Below are positions 21,367-31,744 of a stretch of 64,000 bases of DNA, piece after piece. Source of the DNA: Cherax quadricarinatus. Lineage: Eukaryota; Arthropoda; Malacostraca; Decapoda; Parastacidae. Where the stretch lies: the NCBI RefSeq assembly GCF_038502225.1, contig NC_091298.1:47527150-47591149 (forward strand), read 5' to 3'. The translations under genes were made by a program, and so were the position numbers. The notes beneath the pieces are model-generated. The model saw only the letters and a list, made by a program, of their open reading frames with translations, ran no database searches and was not told the origin of the DNA. The stretch's first letter is position 1; every line of letters starts with the position of its first letter.

Positions 21367-24300
21367 ATGAAGCTGTGTGTAGTCTGTGGTCAGTCAAACA
21401 AACGGGCTTCCACATGCATAAATTGTCATTTCTGTGGAAATTGGTGTCACGCCCCTTGTGCAGATATCCAAGAACTAGCTACAAGCAGTATTAAAACAGG
21501 GAAGTGTTTTTGGGTATGCCCAAATGAGATAAATCTGTGGACTAAAATCACAAGGGTATTAAAAGAGGTCAACATCAAAGCTGCTTTCATAGAAAACCTG
21601 GAAGCTTTCTACAACAGATGGGAACATAAAAAGTCCGGGCTGAATGGTACTGCCCTTGATACTGGCCATGTAGTCAGAAACTGTAAGGCTGGAGATGATG
21701 TCCTGGTAGTCAGTAAATGGGGGGCTGATAGTGCTGTCCTGGGAGACAGTAATGGGGAAGCTGGAGGTGCTGTCCTGGGAGACAGTAATGGTGAAGCTAG
21801 AGGTGCTGTCCTGGGAGACAGTAATGGTGAAGCTGGAGATGCTGTCCTGGGAGACAGTAATGGGGAAGCTGGAGATGCTGTCCTGGGAGACAGTAATGGT
21901 GAAGCTGGAGATTTTGTCCAGGTAGTCGGGAATTATACGCAGGAAGGAATACATATAAATGACCTCATAGGGGACAGGAGCCATAGTAGGGAAACAAGTG
22001 TAGTCAAAGATAAGATAAAACCAATATTGCAAACTAGAAATATCGCAGGAAATAGCAAACAAGAGGACTCCACTAGCAATAGTGAGGATATATTACCAAA
22101 AACAACTGGTGGGAGCTCCATTGTTGGTGCTAGGGAGGATAGAAGTAAGACAGGGAAACATGCACCAACAGGGAATACAGTCACAGAAACCCAAGGCAAA
22201 CGGAAACCAAGCCTGTGCACATACTATGCACTCGGTATCTGCTGGCATGGGAAATCTGGAAAAACAGATGGGACGTGCAACTATGACCACCCTAGGAAAT
22301 GCCATGCCCATATGACAACAGGAAAATGCAAACTCCCTTCCTGTAAGCTTTTTCACCCTGAACTGTGTCCCTCTTCAGTACAGGAAAGACTGTGCTATAA
22401 CTTAAATTGCCAGGCATACCATCTAAAGGGGACAAAAAGATACAAAACATCCAGGCCATGGGAAAACCTGGGTAGCCACAGCCACTCAAGGGGGAGAGGT
22501 TTTTTAGTGCCAGGAAGGAAAAAAAAACTGGCAGGAAATGGCAGAAATCGTACACCAAATCCAGTCATTCCTGGAGTGGAACCAAAGTCGATGGCCTCCA
22601 CTCCAAACCAACAGATACAGATACTAATGCCGGAAAAAAAATCCCCCCCCAGTACCAACAATACCACCAGTCCGATAACATTCTTCTTTGCAAATATACA
22701 GGGTCTAAAGCCAGCAACAAACAACAAAATACCTTTCATCCGTGGACTGCTTGCAGAGGCAAAGGCAATGTTCGCGGCTTTCACTGAGACCCACATAAAG
22801 GATCACTTGGACAACGAAATATGGATCCCAGGTTACAACCTATACAGATGTGACAGAGTGAACAGGCAAAAGGGGGGGGTTGGCCTGTACATTGCAGAGT
22901 CACTTGTTTGCACAGAACTGCTAAATGCCTCAAATGATGTAGTGGAAGTTTTAGCAGTAAAGGTCGAGAACCAAAACCTAGTCATTGTGATAGTCTACAA
23001 GCCTCCGGATGCAACATCCCAGCAATTCCAGGAACAGCTGTTAAAAATTGACCACTGTCTTGAAAACCTTCCAGCTCCTGCACCCAACATCTTGCTCCTG
23101 GGGGATTTCAACTTAAGGCACCTAAAATGGAGGAATATAGCAAATAATATTGTTGCAGTAATAACACCAGGAGGCAGCTCTGATGAAAGCTCACACTCAC
23201 GCGAGCTTTTAAATCTCTGCACAAAATTCAATTTAAACCAGCAAATAATAGAGCCTACTAGACTGGAGAATACACTAGACCTCATCTTCACTAACAATGA
23301 TGATCTGATAAGAAATATCACCATATCAAAAACAATATACTCAGATCACAACATAATTGAGGTTCAGTCATGTATGCGCGGAGCCCCAGACCGCCATAAT
23401 GAGATTAGTCACGAGGGAGCATTCACCAAATTCAACTTCAATAACAAAAACATAAAGTGGGACCAAGTAAACCAAGTCCTAACCGATATAAGCTGGGAAG
23501 ATATACTAAGCAACACAGACCCCAATTTATGCCTAGAACAGATTAACTCGGTGGCACTCGATGTATGCACAAGGCTTATTCCTCTAAGAAAAAGGAGGAG
23601 TAGATGTAAAACAGAAAGAGACAGGCGCTCCCTTTACAGGCGACGGAAAAGAATAACAGAGCGGCTAAAAGAGGTCAATATATCTGAAATGCGTAGGGAG
23701 ACACTGGTCAGAGAAATAGCAAGCATCGAACTTAAGCTAAAAGAATCCTTTAGGAGTCAGGAATCGCGGGAAGAACTAAAAGCCATAAATGAAATCGAAA
23801 GAAACCCAAAGTATTTCTTCTCCTATGCCAAATCAAAATCGAGAACAACGTCCAGTATTGGGCCCCTACTTAAACAAGATGGGTCCTACACAGATGACAG
23901 CAAGGAAATGAGTGAGCTACTCAAGTCCCAATATGACTCAGTTTTTAGCAAGCCGCTAACCAGACTGAGAGTCGAAGATCAAAATGAATTTTTTATGAGA
24001 GAGCCACAAAATTTGATTAACACAAGCCTATCCGATGTTATCCTGACACCAAATGACTTCGAACAGGCGATAAATGACATGCCCATGCACTCTGCCCCAG
24101 GGCCAGACTCATGGAACTCTGTGTTCATCAAGAACTGCAAGAAGCCCCTATCACGAGCCTTTTCCATCCTATGGAGAGGGAGCATGGACACGGGGGTCGT
24201 CCCACAGTTACTAAAAACAACAGACATAGCCCCACTCCACAAAGGGGGCAGTAAAGCAACAGCAAAGAACTACAGACCAATAGCACTAACATCCCATATC

Positions 24301-25683
24301 ATAAAAATCTTTGAAAGGGTCCTAAGAAGCAAGATCACCACGCATCTAGAAACCCATCAGTTACACAACCCAGGGCAACATGGGTTTAGAACAGGTCGCT
24401 CCTGTCTGTCTCAACTATTGGACCACTACGACAAGGTCCTAAATGCACTAGAAGACAAAAAGAATGCAGATGTAATATATACAGACTTTGCAAAAGCCTT
24501 CGACAAGTGTGACCATGGCGTAATAGCGCACAAAATGCGTGCTAAAGGAATAACAGGAAAAGTCGGTCGATGGATCTATAATTTCCTCACTAACAGAACA
24601 CAGAGAGTAGTCGTCAACAGAGTAAAGTCCGAGGCAGCTATGGTGAAAAGCTCTGTTCCACAAGGCACAGTACTCGCTCCCATCTTGTTCCTCATCCTTA
24701 TATCCGACATAGACAAGGATGTCAGCCACAGCACCGTGTCTTCCTTTGCAGATGACACCCGAATCTGCATGACAGTGTCTTCCATTGCAGACACTGCAAA
24801 GCTCCAGGCAGACATCAACCAAATCTTTCAATGGGCTGCAGAAAACAATATGAAGTTCAACGATGAGAAATTTCAATTACTCAGATATGGTAAACATGAG
24901 GAAATTAAATCTTCATCAGAGTACAAAACAAATTCTGGCCACAAAATAGAGCGAAACACCAACGTCAAAGACCTGGGAGTGATCATGTCGGAGGATCTCA
25001 CCTTCAAGGACCATAACATTGTATCAATCGCATCTGCTAGAAAAATGACAGGATGGATAATGAGAACCTTCAAAACTAGGGAGGCCAAGCCCATGATGAC
25101 ACTCTTCAGGTCACTTGTTCTATCTAGGCTGGAATATTGCTGCACACTAACAGCACCTTTCAAGGCAGGTGAAATTGCCGACCTAGAAAATGTACAGAGA
25201 ACTTTCACGGCGCGCATAACGGAGATAAAACACCTCAATTATTGGGAGCGCTTGAGGTTCCTAAACCTGTATTCCCTGGAACGCAGGAGGGAAAGATACA
25301 TGATTATATACACCTGGAAAATCCTAGAGGGACTAGTACCGAACTTGCACACGAAAATCACTCACTACGAAAGCAAAAGACTTGGCAGACGATGCACCAT
25401 CCCCCCAATGAAAAGCAGGGGTGTCACTAGCACGTTAAGAGACCATACAATAAGTGTCAGGGGCCCGAGACTGTTCAACTGCCTCCCAGCACACATAAGG
25501 GGGATTACCAACAGACCCCTGGCAGTCTTCAAGCTGGCACTGGACAAGCACCTAAAGTCAGTTCCGGATCAGCCGGGCTGTGGCTCGTACGTTGGTTTGC
25601 GTGCAGCCAGCAGCAACAGCCTGGTTGATCAGGCTCTGATCCACCAGGAGGCCTGGTCTCAGACCGGGCCGCGGGGGCGTTGA
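21367..25683 (+). CDS. LINE-A polyprotein: PHD-like + CCCH + endonuclease + RT
   Basis: One uninterrupted 1438-codon frame. It would carry out target nicking and reverse transcription of its own RNA. Residues 4-51: C4HC3 PHD-like finger (CVVCG...CINCHFC...WCHAPC). Residues 124-182: five copies of a GDSNGEAGxAVL unit, encoded by a 36-bp tandem repeat. Residues ~284-352: CCCH-type fingers (LCTYYALGICWHG...CKLPSCKLFHP). Residues 437-670: apurinic-type endonuclease with N443, E474, D580 (LLGDFN) and D660-H661 (YSDHN). Residues ~895-1170: reverse transcriptase with D1040 (YTDFAKAFD), SVPQGTVLAP, and FADD at 1127-1130. The rest is the family C-terminus. Most LINEs separate ORF1 and ORF2; here the ORF1-type fingers are fused to pol. 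No stop or frameshift, so it is recent and possibly competent. The clade (CR1/jockey group) is my judgement. Confidence 0.95.
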   Translation: MKLCVVCGQSNKRASTCINCHFCGNWCHAPCADIQELATSSIKTGKCFWVCPNEINLWTKITRVLKEVNIKAAFIENLEAFYNRWEHKKSGLNGTALDTGHVVRNCKAGDDVLVVSKWGADSAVLGDSNGEAGGAVLGDSNGEARGAVLGDSNGEAGDAVLGDSNGEAGDAVLGDSNGEAGDFVQVVGNYTQEGIHINDLIGDRSHSRETSVVKDKIKPILQTRNIAGNSKQEDSTSNSEDILPKTTGGSSIVGAREDRSKTGKHAPTGNTVTETQGKRKPSLCTYYALGICWHGKSGKTDGTCNYDHPRKCHAHMTTGKCKLPSCKLFHPELCPSSVQERLCYNLNCQAYHLKGTKRYKTSRPWENLGSHSHSRGRGFLVPGRKKKLAGNGRNRTPNPVIPGVEPKSMASTPNQQIQILMPEKKSPPSTNNTTSPITFFFANIQGLKPATNNKIPFIRGLLAEAKAMFAAFTETHIKDHLDNEIWIPGYNLYRCDRVNRQKGGVGLYIAESLVCTELLNASNDVVEVLAVKVENQNLVIVIVYKPPDATSQQFQEQLLKIDHCLENLPAPAPNILLLGDFNLRHLKWRNIANNIVAVITPGGSSDESSHSRELLNLCTKFNLNQQIIEPTRLENTLDLIFTNNDDLIRNITISKTIYSDHNIIEVQSCMRGAPDRHNEISHEGAFTKFNFNNKNIKWDQVNQVLTDISWEDILSNTDPNLCLEQINSVALDVCTRLIPLRKRRSRCKTERDRRSLYRRRKRITERLKEVNISEMRRETLVREIASIELKLKESFRSQESREELKAINEIERNPKYFFSYAKSKSRTTSSIGPLLKQDGSYTDDSKEMSELLKSQYDSVFSKPLTRLRVEDQNEFFMREPQNLINTSLSDVILTPNDFEQAINDMPMHSAPGPDSWNSVFIKNCKKPLSRAFSILWRGSMDTGVVPQLLKTTDIAPLHKGGSKATAKNYRPIALTSHIIKIFERVLRSKITTHLETHQLHNPGQHGFRTGRSCLSQLLDHYDKVLNALEDKKNADVIYTDFAKAFDKCDHGVIAHKMRAKGITGKVGRWIYNFLTNRTQRVVVNRVKSEAAMVKSSVPQGTVLAPILFLILISDIDKDVSHSTVSSFADDTRICMTVSSIADTAKLQADINQIFQWAAENNMKFNDEKFQLLRYGKHEEIKSSSEYKTNSGHKIERNTNVKDLGVIMSEDLTFKDHNIVSIASARKMTGWIMRTFKTREAKPMMTLFRSLVLSRLEYCCTLTAPFKAGEIADLENVQRTFTARITEIKHLNYWERLRFLNLYSLERRRERYMIIYTWKILEGLVPNLHTKITHYESKRLGRRCTIPPMKSRGVTSTLRDHTISVRGPRLFNCLPAHIRGITNRPLAVFKLALDKHLKSVPDQPGCGSYVGLRAASSNSLVDQALIHQEAWSQTGPRGR
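21738..21917 (+). repeat. 36-bp in-frame tandem repeat within LINE-A
   Basis: Five units of GCTGTCCTGGGAGACAGTAA + TGGGGAAGCTGGAGAT, a multiple of three, so the frame is kept. Other LINE-A copies here are 5'-truncated and cannot show whether the number varies. Confidence 0.93.
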
Positions 25684-25760
25684 CCCCCGGAACTCTCTCC
25701 AGGTAAACTCCAGGTAAACTCCTGCCACCAGACCCACCACTGATAAAACCAGTTTGAATT

Positions 25761-26043
25761 TTTCCTGTGATTCTTAGGGATGTAATAATAGCCTAGCTTA
25801 TTTAGCAGATATTTGTAAGTGGAGGATGCAGTAACTATTAAACCCCACAATATTCTCCAAAAATTGCGAGGTTTAATATTTGGGGCTCCAAATCTTAAAT
25901 TAAGATATCTCATAATTATCTTCCTACCTTTTTGTACATCTTTAAACAGTTCCATAAGATCCATTATGTCAGTATTAATATTTTTACCAAATCATAATTT
26001 TGTGTTCAGTTAACAGAATTGTGTTTAGAACGTCAGAGTAAAA
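25761..26043. other. DCAF7 5' flank / possible 5' UTR acceptor
   Basis: AT-rich sequence with acceptor-like strings just before the start codon (TTTTGTGTTCAG, GTTAACAG, TGTGTTTAG at 26000-26029). One of these could join an upstream non-coding exon. Confidence 0.4.
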
Positions 26044-26147
26044 ATGTCAGTGCATCCGCCCCCCAAGAGGAAAGAAATCTACAAATACTCAGCACCATGG
26101 ACTCTGTACAGCATGAATTGGTCTGTACGACCTGACAAAAGATTCAG
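26044..26147 (+). CDS. DCAF7: DCAF7 (WDR68/wap), coding exon 1
   Basis: Encodes MSVHPPPKRKEIYKYSAPWT, then LYSMNWSVRPDKRF and two bases. This matches the conserved N-terminus of DCAF7 almost residue for residue (KRKEIYKYxAPWTxYxMNWSVRPDKRF). The protein is a WD-repeat propeller that acts as a scaffold for DYRK/HIPK kinases and as a receptor for CUL4-DDB1 ligases. The donor is AG|GTACAG. Exon 1 is 104 nt and the intron is phase 2. The start codon context is GTAAAAATG. The exon is too short to appear as a long open frame. Confidence 0.96.
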
Positions 26148-26445
26148 GTACAGTGTACTAACAAATTCAAGTTATGTAGAATAATATATTATCAGTTTCC
26201 TTTTAATAATAGTTATAACTTACATTACATGGTGGGTAATTTGGGATTAAGGATGTAACATTGTATAAAAATTAAACTTCTACAATTTAAACTTGCATTT
26301 CATTGTGAGACAACAAGGAAATGAGACATGAGTTATTGAGCACACATACAACCAGTCACTCAGTTTACACATTGCACTTTTTACAAACCCTGTTCCATTA
26401 AAACTTTTCACCACATATCATGTCTTGCAATTTCCCCCACTAAAT

Positions 26446-26965
26446 TTTTTTTTCTCTTTTATTAATACATCAGCCATTTCCCACCAAGACAGGGTGACCA
26501 GAAAAAGAAAAACATTCATCATCATTCTTTCCATCACTGTCTTGCCAGTTATAAAACTGCAACATTAACACCCCTCCTTCAGAGTGCTGTACACTGCACT
26601 TCCTATCTCCAGGACTCAAGTCCAGCCTGCCAGTTTCCCTGAATCCCTTCATAAATGTACCATGCTCACACTCCAACAGCACGTCAAGTCCTAAAGACCA
26701 TTTGTCTCCATTTGCTCCTATCTAACACACGCATATTTGCTGGAAATCCAAGGCCCTCGCACACAAAACCTCCTTTACCCCCTCCCTTCAACCTTTCCTA
26801 GGCTGACTCCTACCCTGCCTTCCCTCCACTACAGATTTATATGCTCTCCAAGTCATTCTATTTTGTTCCATCCTCTACATGTCCGAACCACCTCAACAAC
26901 TCCTCCTCACCCCTCTGGTAACCCCACACCTCCACCTAATTTCCAAACTATGAATTCTCTGCATT
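26446..26965 (-). pseudogene. LINE-E 3' fragment (minus strand)
   Basis: A poly(T)/TTATTAATA at 26446 marks the 3' tail. The family tail CCCACCAAGACAGGGTG follows, then antisense ORF2 C-terminal sequence (GRPRKGW-like region near 26800-26830). Frameshifted, 5'-truncated. Confidence 0.88.
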
Positions 26966-27630
26966 ATATTCACACCACTCCATTGGGTCCACAGAAAACC
27001 CACATTGGGTTGTGAGAGTAGGAAAACCTGTTGATATTATATTAAGGATACATATTGTATATACTATAAAGGCCTTGTTCACCCTTGCTGAACAAGTGTT
27101 TGCAGAAAGTTTTGGTGTTCATACACTTAAGTGGGGCAGCTTGACCTACCACAATCCACTTATCCTACTTTTATTGTATGCTGATCACATCTTTACCTTG
27201 GCTTATGATTACTCTCAGCCAGTACTCTGTCTAGGATTTGTGGCTGTCCCTACTGCTTCTTGATTATAGCTGCTGGATGGTCAGTCACATTGGTGGGCAC
27301 ATGAGACTTACAACAGTCATGATGACTTACTGGTTTGCTTGTTGGTGGATTGGACAGATTCGCTCCATTTGCAGAGATTCTTATGAGTGTGTAACGTATA
27401 TCATCACATGTGAGCCCACTGTACAAGGTCATGCCCTTTCTTATGCTTTGGCCTTTGTGTGGCTGTCAATGGGACTTGGGTGCTGTCTATTTCCTTGGGC
27501 TTCCTCTGCCTATTATCTGTGGTTCATAGCTGGCTGTTTTCCCATGACCTGCTATTGTTGAAAGATTAATCCCTAGCCTCTGCTCTGTTTCCTTTCTGGC
27601 TCTCTGTTGCAGATGACTTTCATCTGTTGG
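26966..27630. other. Unassigned intronic sequence
   Basis: Contains a 107-codon open frame at 27238-27561 with a weak 'IGGHMRL...WFACWW' string. I cannot tie it to any family. No repeat edges found. Confidence 0.5.
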
Positions 27631-27631
27631 C

Positions 27632-27870
27632 AAGCCTCCCAGCATACATAAGGGGGATTACCAACAGACCCCTGGCAGTCTTCAAGCTGGCACTGGACAA
27701 GCACCTAAAGTCGGTTCCTGACCAGCCGGGCTGTGGCTCGTACGTTGGTTTGCGTGCAGCCAGTAGTAACAGCCTGGTTGATCAGGCTCTGATCCACCAG
27801 GAGGCCTGGTCACAGACCGGGCCACTGGGGTGTTGACCCCCGGAACTCTCTCCAGGTAAACTCCAGATAG
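27632..27870 (+). pseudogene. LINE-A 3'-terminal fragment
   Basis: The last ~70 codons of LINE-A (PAYIRGITNRPLAVF... to SNSLVDQALIHQEAW), with one substitution at the end (GPLGC), then the 3' end CTCTCCAGGTAAACTCCAG. Close to the intact copy at 21367-25683, so recently derived. Confidence 0.92.
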
Positions 27871-28097
27871 GCAGGTTTATTCCTGAGCCAGTGCCTCAAT
27901 ATATGTCAAACTCCACTTTGTTACAGTTCCCTGTCTCAGCCTACTGCATATAGTTCCTGGAGATTGGGGATCTCTATGATACTCATGCATATGCTGGTTC
28001 TCTTCCTTCTCTCTTCTTCTTGCCCCTCTGCTACTTGGAGCCCCTCTCCCAGGGTCTACTCTAACAGAGACACCCTCAACATGGCTTGTGAGTTTTT

Positions 28098-28168
<71 letters not shown>

Positions 28169-28770
28169 GATGCCTGTGGGAGGAGGCACTGGCTTGCTCT
28201 CCACTGCATGACATAGGGGTACCTAGGTGATACTTTTGCTCTCTCCATTCATGAGATGAGTTCAGGCTTTTCACCTGAGGTTGTTCCCTGTTGTGTCTGA
28301 TCATCTAACCACTCACATTATAACTTCATTTTTTGTCTACAGACTTAGAACTTATGCAGTGGGTTCATGTCCCAGCCCAGAGACTTACTGAGCAAACTAC
28401 TGTCTGTGATTTGGGGCAGGTGGGGTTCAACATTTTTCCAGCAAATTCCTCATTGCTCATATTGTCTGTTGTTTGAGATCTTCAGGAAGCAAGGTGGCAG
28501 GTGTGCCAGATTTCTTTCCATGTTTCTTCCCCAGTTTTTTCTCTCAGTGCAGTGTGGAATTTCATGTCCTATGCATATGCATTTGCCCTGGTTTGAGTTG
28601 TGATCCATCTGTCAGGTTTTACTCTCATATTATTATTAAATTGCAGTATTGTATTACTGTTACCTAATGTAAAAAATTGTATCCGAGTTTGCACCCAATT
28701 TGGCTGGACTCGAACTCTGATAACTTTTTTTTATTATTATGTATCATGCTACACTTTTAATATACTCTTT
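27871..28770. other. Unassigned intronic sequence with a 69-bp T-run
   Basis: The T-run at 28099-28167 produces false poly-Lys and poly-Phe open frames on both strands. Elsewhere I see no repeat or gene. Confidence 0.7.
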
Positions 28771-28797
28771 GTGTGTGTGTGTGTGTGTGTGTGTGTA
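28771..28797. repeat. (TG)n microsatellite, left of LINE-D
   Basis: About 13 GT units directly abutting the 3' end of LINE-D. Confidence 0.95.
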
Positions 28798-29875
28798 CTC
28801 ACCTATTTGTGGTTGCAGGGGTCGAGTCATAGCTCCTGGCCCCACCTCTTCACTGATTGCTACTAGGTCCTCTCTCTCCCTGCTCCATGAGCTTTATCAT
28901 ACCTCGCCTTAAAACTATGTATGGTTCCCGCCTCCACTACTTCACTTTCTAGACTATTCCACGACTTGACTACTCTATGACTGAAGAAATACTTCCTAAC
29001 ATCCCTTTGATTCATCTGAGTCTTCAACTTCCAATTGTGACCTCTTGTGTATGTGTCCCATCTCTGGAACATCCTGTCTTTGTCCACCGTGTCTATTCTG
29101 CGCAGTATTTTATATGTCGTTATCATGTCTCCCCTGACCCTCCTGGCCTCCAGTGTCGTCAGGCCGATTTTCCTCAACCTTTCTTCGTACGACAATCCCC
29201 GTAGCTCTGGGACTAGTCTTGTTGCAAACCTTTGCACTTTCTCTAATTTCTTGACGTGCTTGACTAGGTGTGGATTCCAAACTGGTGCTGCATACTCCAG
29301 TATGGGCCTGACGTAAATGGTATACAGTGTCTTGAACGACTCCTTATTGAGGTATCGGAACGCTATCCATAGGTTTGCCAGGCGCCCGTATGCTGCAGCA
29401 GTTAACTGATTTATGTGCGCCTCAGGAGATATGCTCGGTGTTATACTCACCCCCAGATCTTTTTCCTTGAGTGAGGTTTGCAGTCTTTGGCCATCTAAAC
29501 TATATTGTGTCTGCGGTCTTCTTTGCCCTTCCCCAATCTTCATGACTTTGCATTTGGCAGGGTTAAACTCAAGGAGCCAGTTTCTGGACCAGGCTTGTAG
29601 CCTGTCCAGGTCTCTTTGTAGTCCTGCCTGATCCTCATCCGATTTGATTCTTCTCATTAACTTCACATCATCTGCAAACAAGGACACTTCTGAGTCTATC
29701 CCTTCCGTTATGTCGTTCACATATACCAAGAACAGCACAGGTCCTAGGACTGACCCCTGTGGAACCCCGCTTGTCACAAGCGCCCACTCTGACACCTCGT
29801 CACGTACCATGACTCGTTGTTGCCTCCCTCTCAGGTATTCTCTGATCCATTGCAGTGCCTTTCCTGTTATGTGTG
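28798..29875 (-). mobile_element. LINE-D, RT C-terminal half, nearly intact frame
   Basis: A minus-strand frame at 28863-29810 (315 codons, no stop) encodes the second half of a reverse transcriptase. Motifs are SGVPQGSVLGPVLFLVYVND, then SLFADDVKLM, a KEKDLGVSI block, 'PILEYAAPVWNPHL', and the C-terminal 'RKYFFSHRVVKSWNSL'. The order matches CR1-group ORF2. The element is 5'-truncated (no endonuclease). The 3' end GGTGAGTAC runs into (AC)n. A second, older copy is at 45785-46289. Confidence 0.9.
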
Positions 29876-29889
29876 CCTGTGTGTTATGT

Positions 29890-29945
<56 letters not shown>

Positions 29946-29975
29946 GCATGTGTGTGTGCGTGCATGTTATCTTTG
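29876..29975. repeat. (TG)n microsatellite, right of LINE-D
   Basis: GTGTGT tract with a few interruptions. Together with the tract at 28771-28797 it brackets LINE-D on both sides. Confidence 0.95.
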
Positions 29976-30773
29976 TTGGAATTAATGTCTTTAATAACTT
30001 TGTGTACACATAGGTGTAATGTCTATTGTCTATTCTGCTCTATTAATCTTAAGTTGTATCATGCCTGAAATGCCATGTATAACCAGGGGCTTTCCTTGAA
30101 TATTATTAAATGTCATCCAGTCTTGTAACCCATGTACTGTATCTTGTGGAAATAAAAGTTTGCTTGTTTTGTTCAGCATGAATGGTCTTAATTGTTGAAT
30201 CTTGACAGTTTTTTTCCATCTTTCAGTTTATTACAGTTTCCACATGTTCATCTCTGGTCTATCTCAGGCTAACCTACCTGTTGGTGGCTCTTGTCTTTCA
30301 GCCTCAAGAGTTTTCTGTGGGTTTTTTGTCTATCTCTGTTACACTCTTGTTTGCAGTCTCTATGCTGTACTGGGGTTTCTGTGTATCTTCCTTGACAACA
30401 TTCTAGTGACTAGCTCTTAATGTTCCTGACTGAAGTTTGGTGCATAGAATCTTTCCTCATTTTTTTGCATTCATTCATAACTGGCACCTCCACTACTGGA
30501 GAAGGGCTGTGCTCAACGTGTCTTCACTGCTGCAGGGCTCTGGCACTCTTACCGAGTTTGATGACTCTCTTCACTGTTTATATGGTAGCTGTGCACTGGA
30601 CTCCTTTTGGAGGTTTTCTGTCAATCACTTAGTCCCATGATTCTGTGTTGTTGCCCCAACTCAAGAATATTTTCCACCTTCACTCTCATGGCAAAGATCT
30701 TCCGCTGTGTGAAGTATTATATTCATGGAAAGAACAATACTGTTATGGCCATACAGAGCTGCACTGCAGAGTA
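29976..30773. other. Unassigned intronic sequence
   Basis: Several overlapping short open frames (30202-30632), with no recognisable domain. No repeat edges seen. Confidence 0.5.
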
Positions 30774-31310
30774 CAGTGGACCCCCGGTTTTCGTAATTAA
30801 TCCGTTCCAGAGAGAGTGACTAAACCCGAATATGACGAATTCCGATTAATTTTCCCCATAAGAAATAAAGGAAATCCAATTAATCCGTTTCAGACACCCA
30901 AAAGTATTTAAAAAATGTTTTCTACATGAAATATACATTTACCTACACAGAAGAGAATGATATATGAAGAATAAAACAATAATAACATCACACTTACCTG
31001 TATTGAAGACATGGTGATGTATGGGAGACGAGAGGAGGGGAGAGGCTGGAGGAGTTTACAATTGTTTGGAAGGGGAATCCCCTTCCATAAAGACTTCAGA
31101 TACCAAGTCCTTATCCTGGGTTACTTCCCTTCTTTGTTTTTTAATGCCACTAGGACCAGCTTGAGAGTCACTGGACCCCTGTCACTCAAAGTGTTCCAGA
31201 GAGGTTTGTTTCTGGCATATGTTAGGAATTGTATTGGGAGACAGGACAAGATAATCCTTCAGCATGACACTAATATCAGCTCTATGGCTTATTTATCTAG
31301 CACAATTCAT

Positions 31311-31501
31311 GGGGAAGTGGACCAGAATTCTCCCTCCGTAAGCCATGCGTGTCGTAAAAGGCGGCTAAAATGCTGGGAGCAAGGGGCTAGCAACCCATTC
31401 TCCTTTATATATTACTAAATTTGAAAGGAGAAACTTTTGTTTTTCCTTTTGGGCCACCCCACCTCAGTGGGATACGGCTGGTACATTGAAAGAAGAAGAA
31501 G
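31311..31501 (+). mobile_element. SINE with a LINE-E-like 3' end
   Basis: Body with GCCATGCGTGTCGTAAAAGG and GGGAGCAAGGGGCTAGCAAC. The end is TTTTGGGCCACCCCACCTCA + GTGGGATACGGCTGGT, then a (GAA)n tail. The last ~45 bp match the LINE-E 3' end. A possible 7-bp target duplication AATTCAT is at 31304-31310 and 31502-31508. I see no clear tRNA or 5S promoter boxes. Confidence 0.75.
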
Positions 31502-31744
31502 AATTCATCTGATATGACATAATAAACAATATTAATAACATAGAAACATGATATATACTCTAGAATGAATAAAATTTGGCATTAAGAAGGTCACAAGTGG
31601 TAGTGTGTTGTTGTTGGGTGTATAAGGGCCACTAAAAAATAAGCCTTAAATGGTGGTGAAAGCAGCAGTAAGAGGCAGCAGAGGCGGCGGTGTTAGTAGC
31701 CCTATATATCTCCAACAACAATGGAGGAGTCAGTTTCATGCTGT

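Larger units (their letters stand above)
21000..25760 (+). mobile_element. LINE-A, essentially full-length copy
   Basis: A non-LTR retrotransposon with a 5' leader (start unclear, ~20.9-21.05 kb), one long ORF (21367-25683), and a short 3' end made of repeated CTCCAGGTAAA units (25698-25723). Such a short tandem tail in place of poly(A) is typical of CR1-like LINEs. It sits between FBXO7 and DCAF7 exon 1. The leader holds a near-repeat GACTGGTCCGAACCC (21232-21265). Confidence 0.85.

Noticed and set aside
27238..27561. Possible retroviral-type integrase zinc finger (IGGHMRL...)
   Set aside because: The Cys pair spacing does not fit an HHCC finger and no neighbouring integrase, protease or LTR is visible.
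27877..28304. Poly-Lys and poly-Phe proteins
   Set aside because: Produced by a 69-bp T-run; no conserved sequence outside it.
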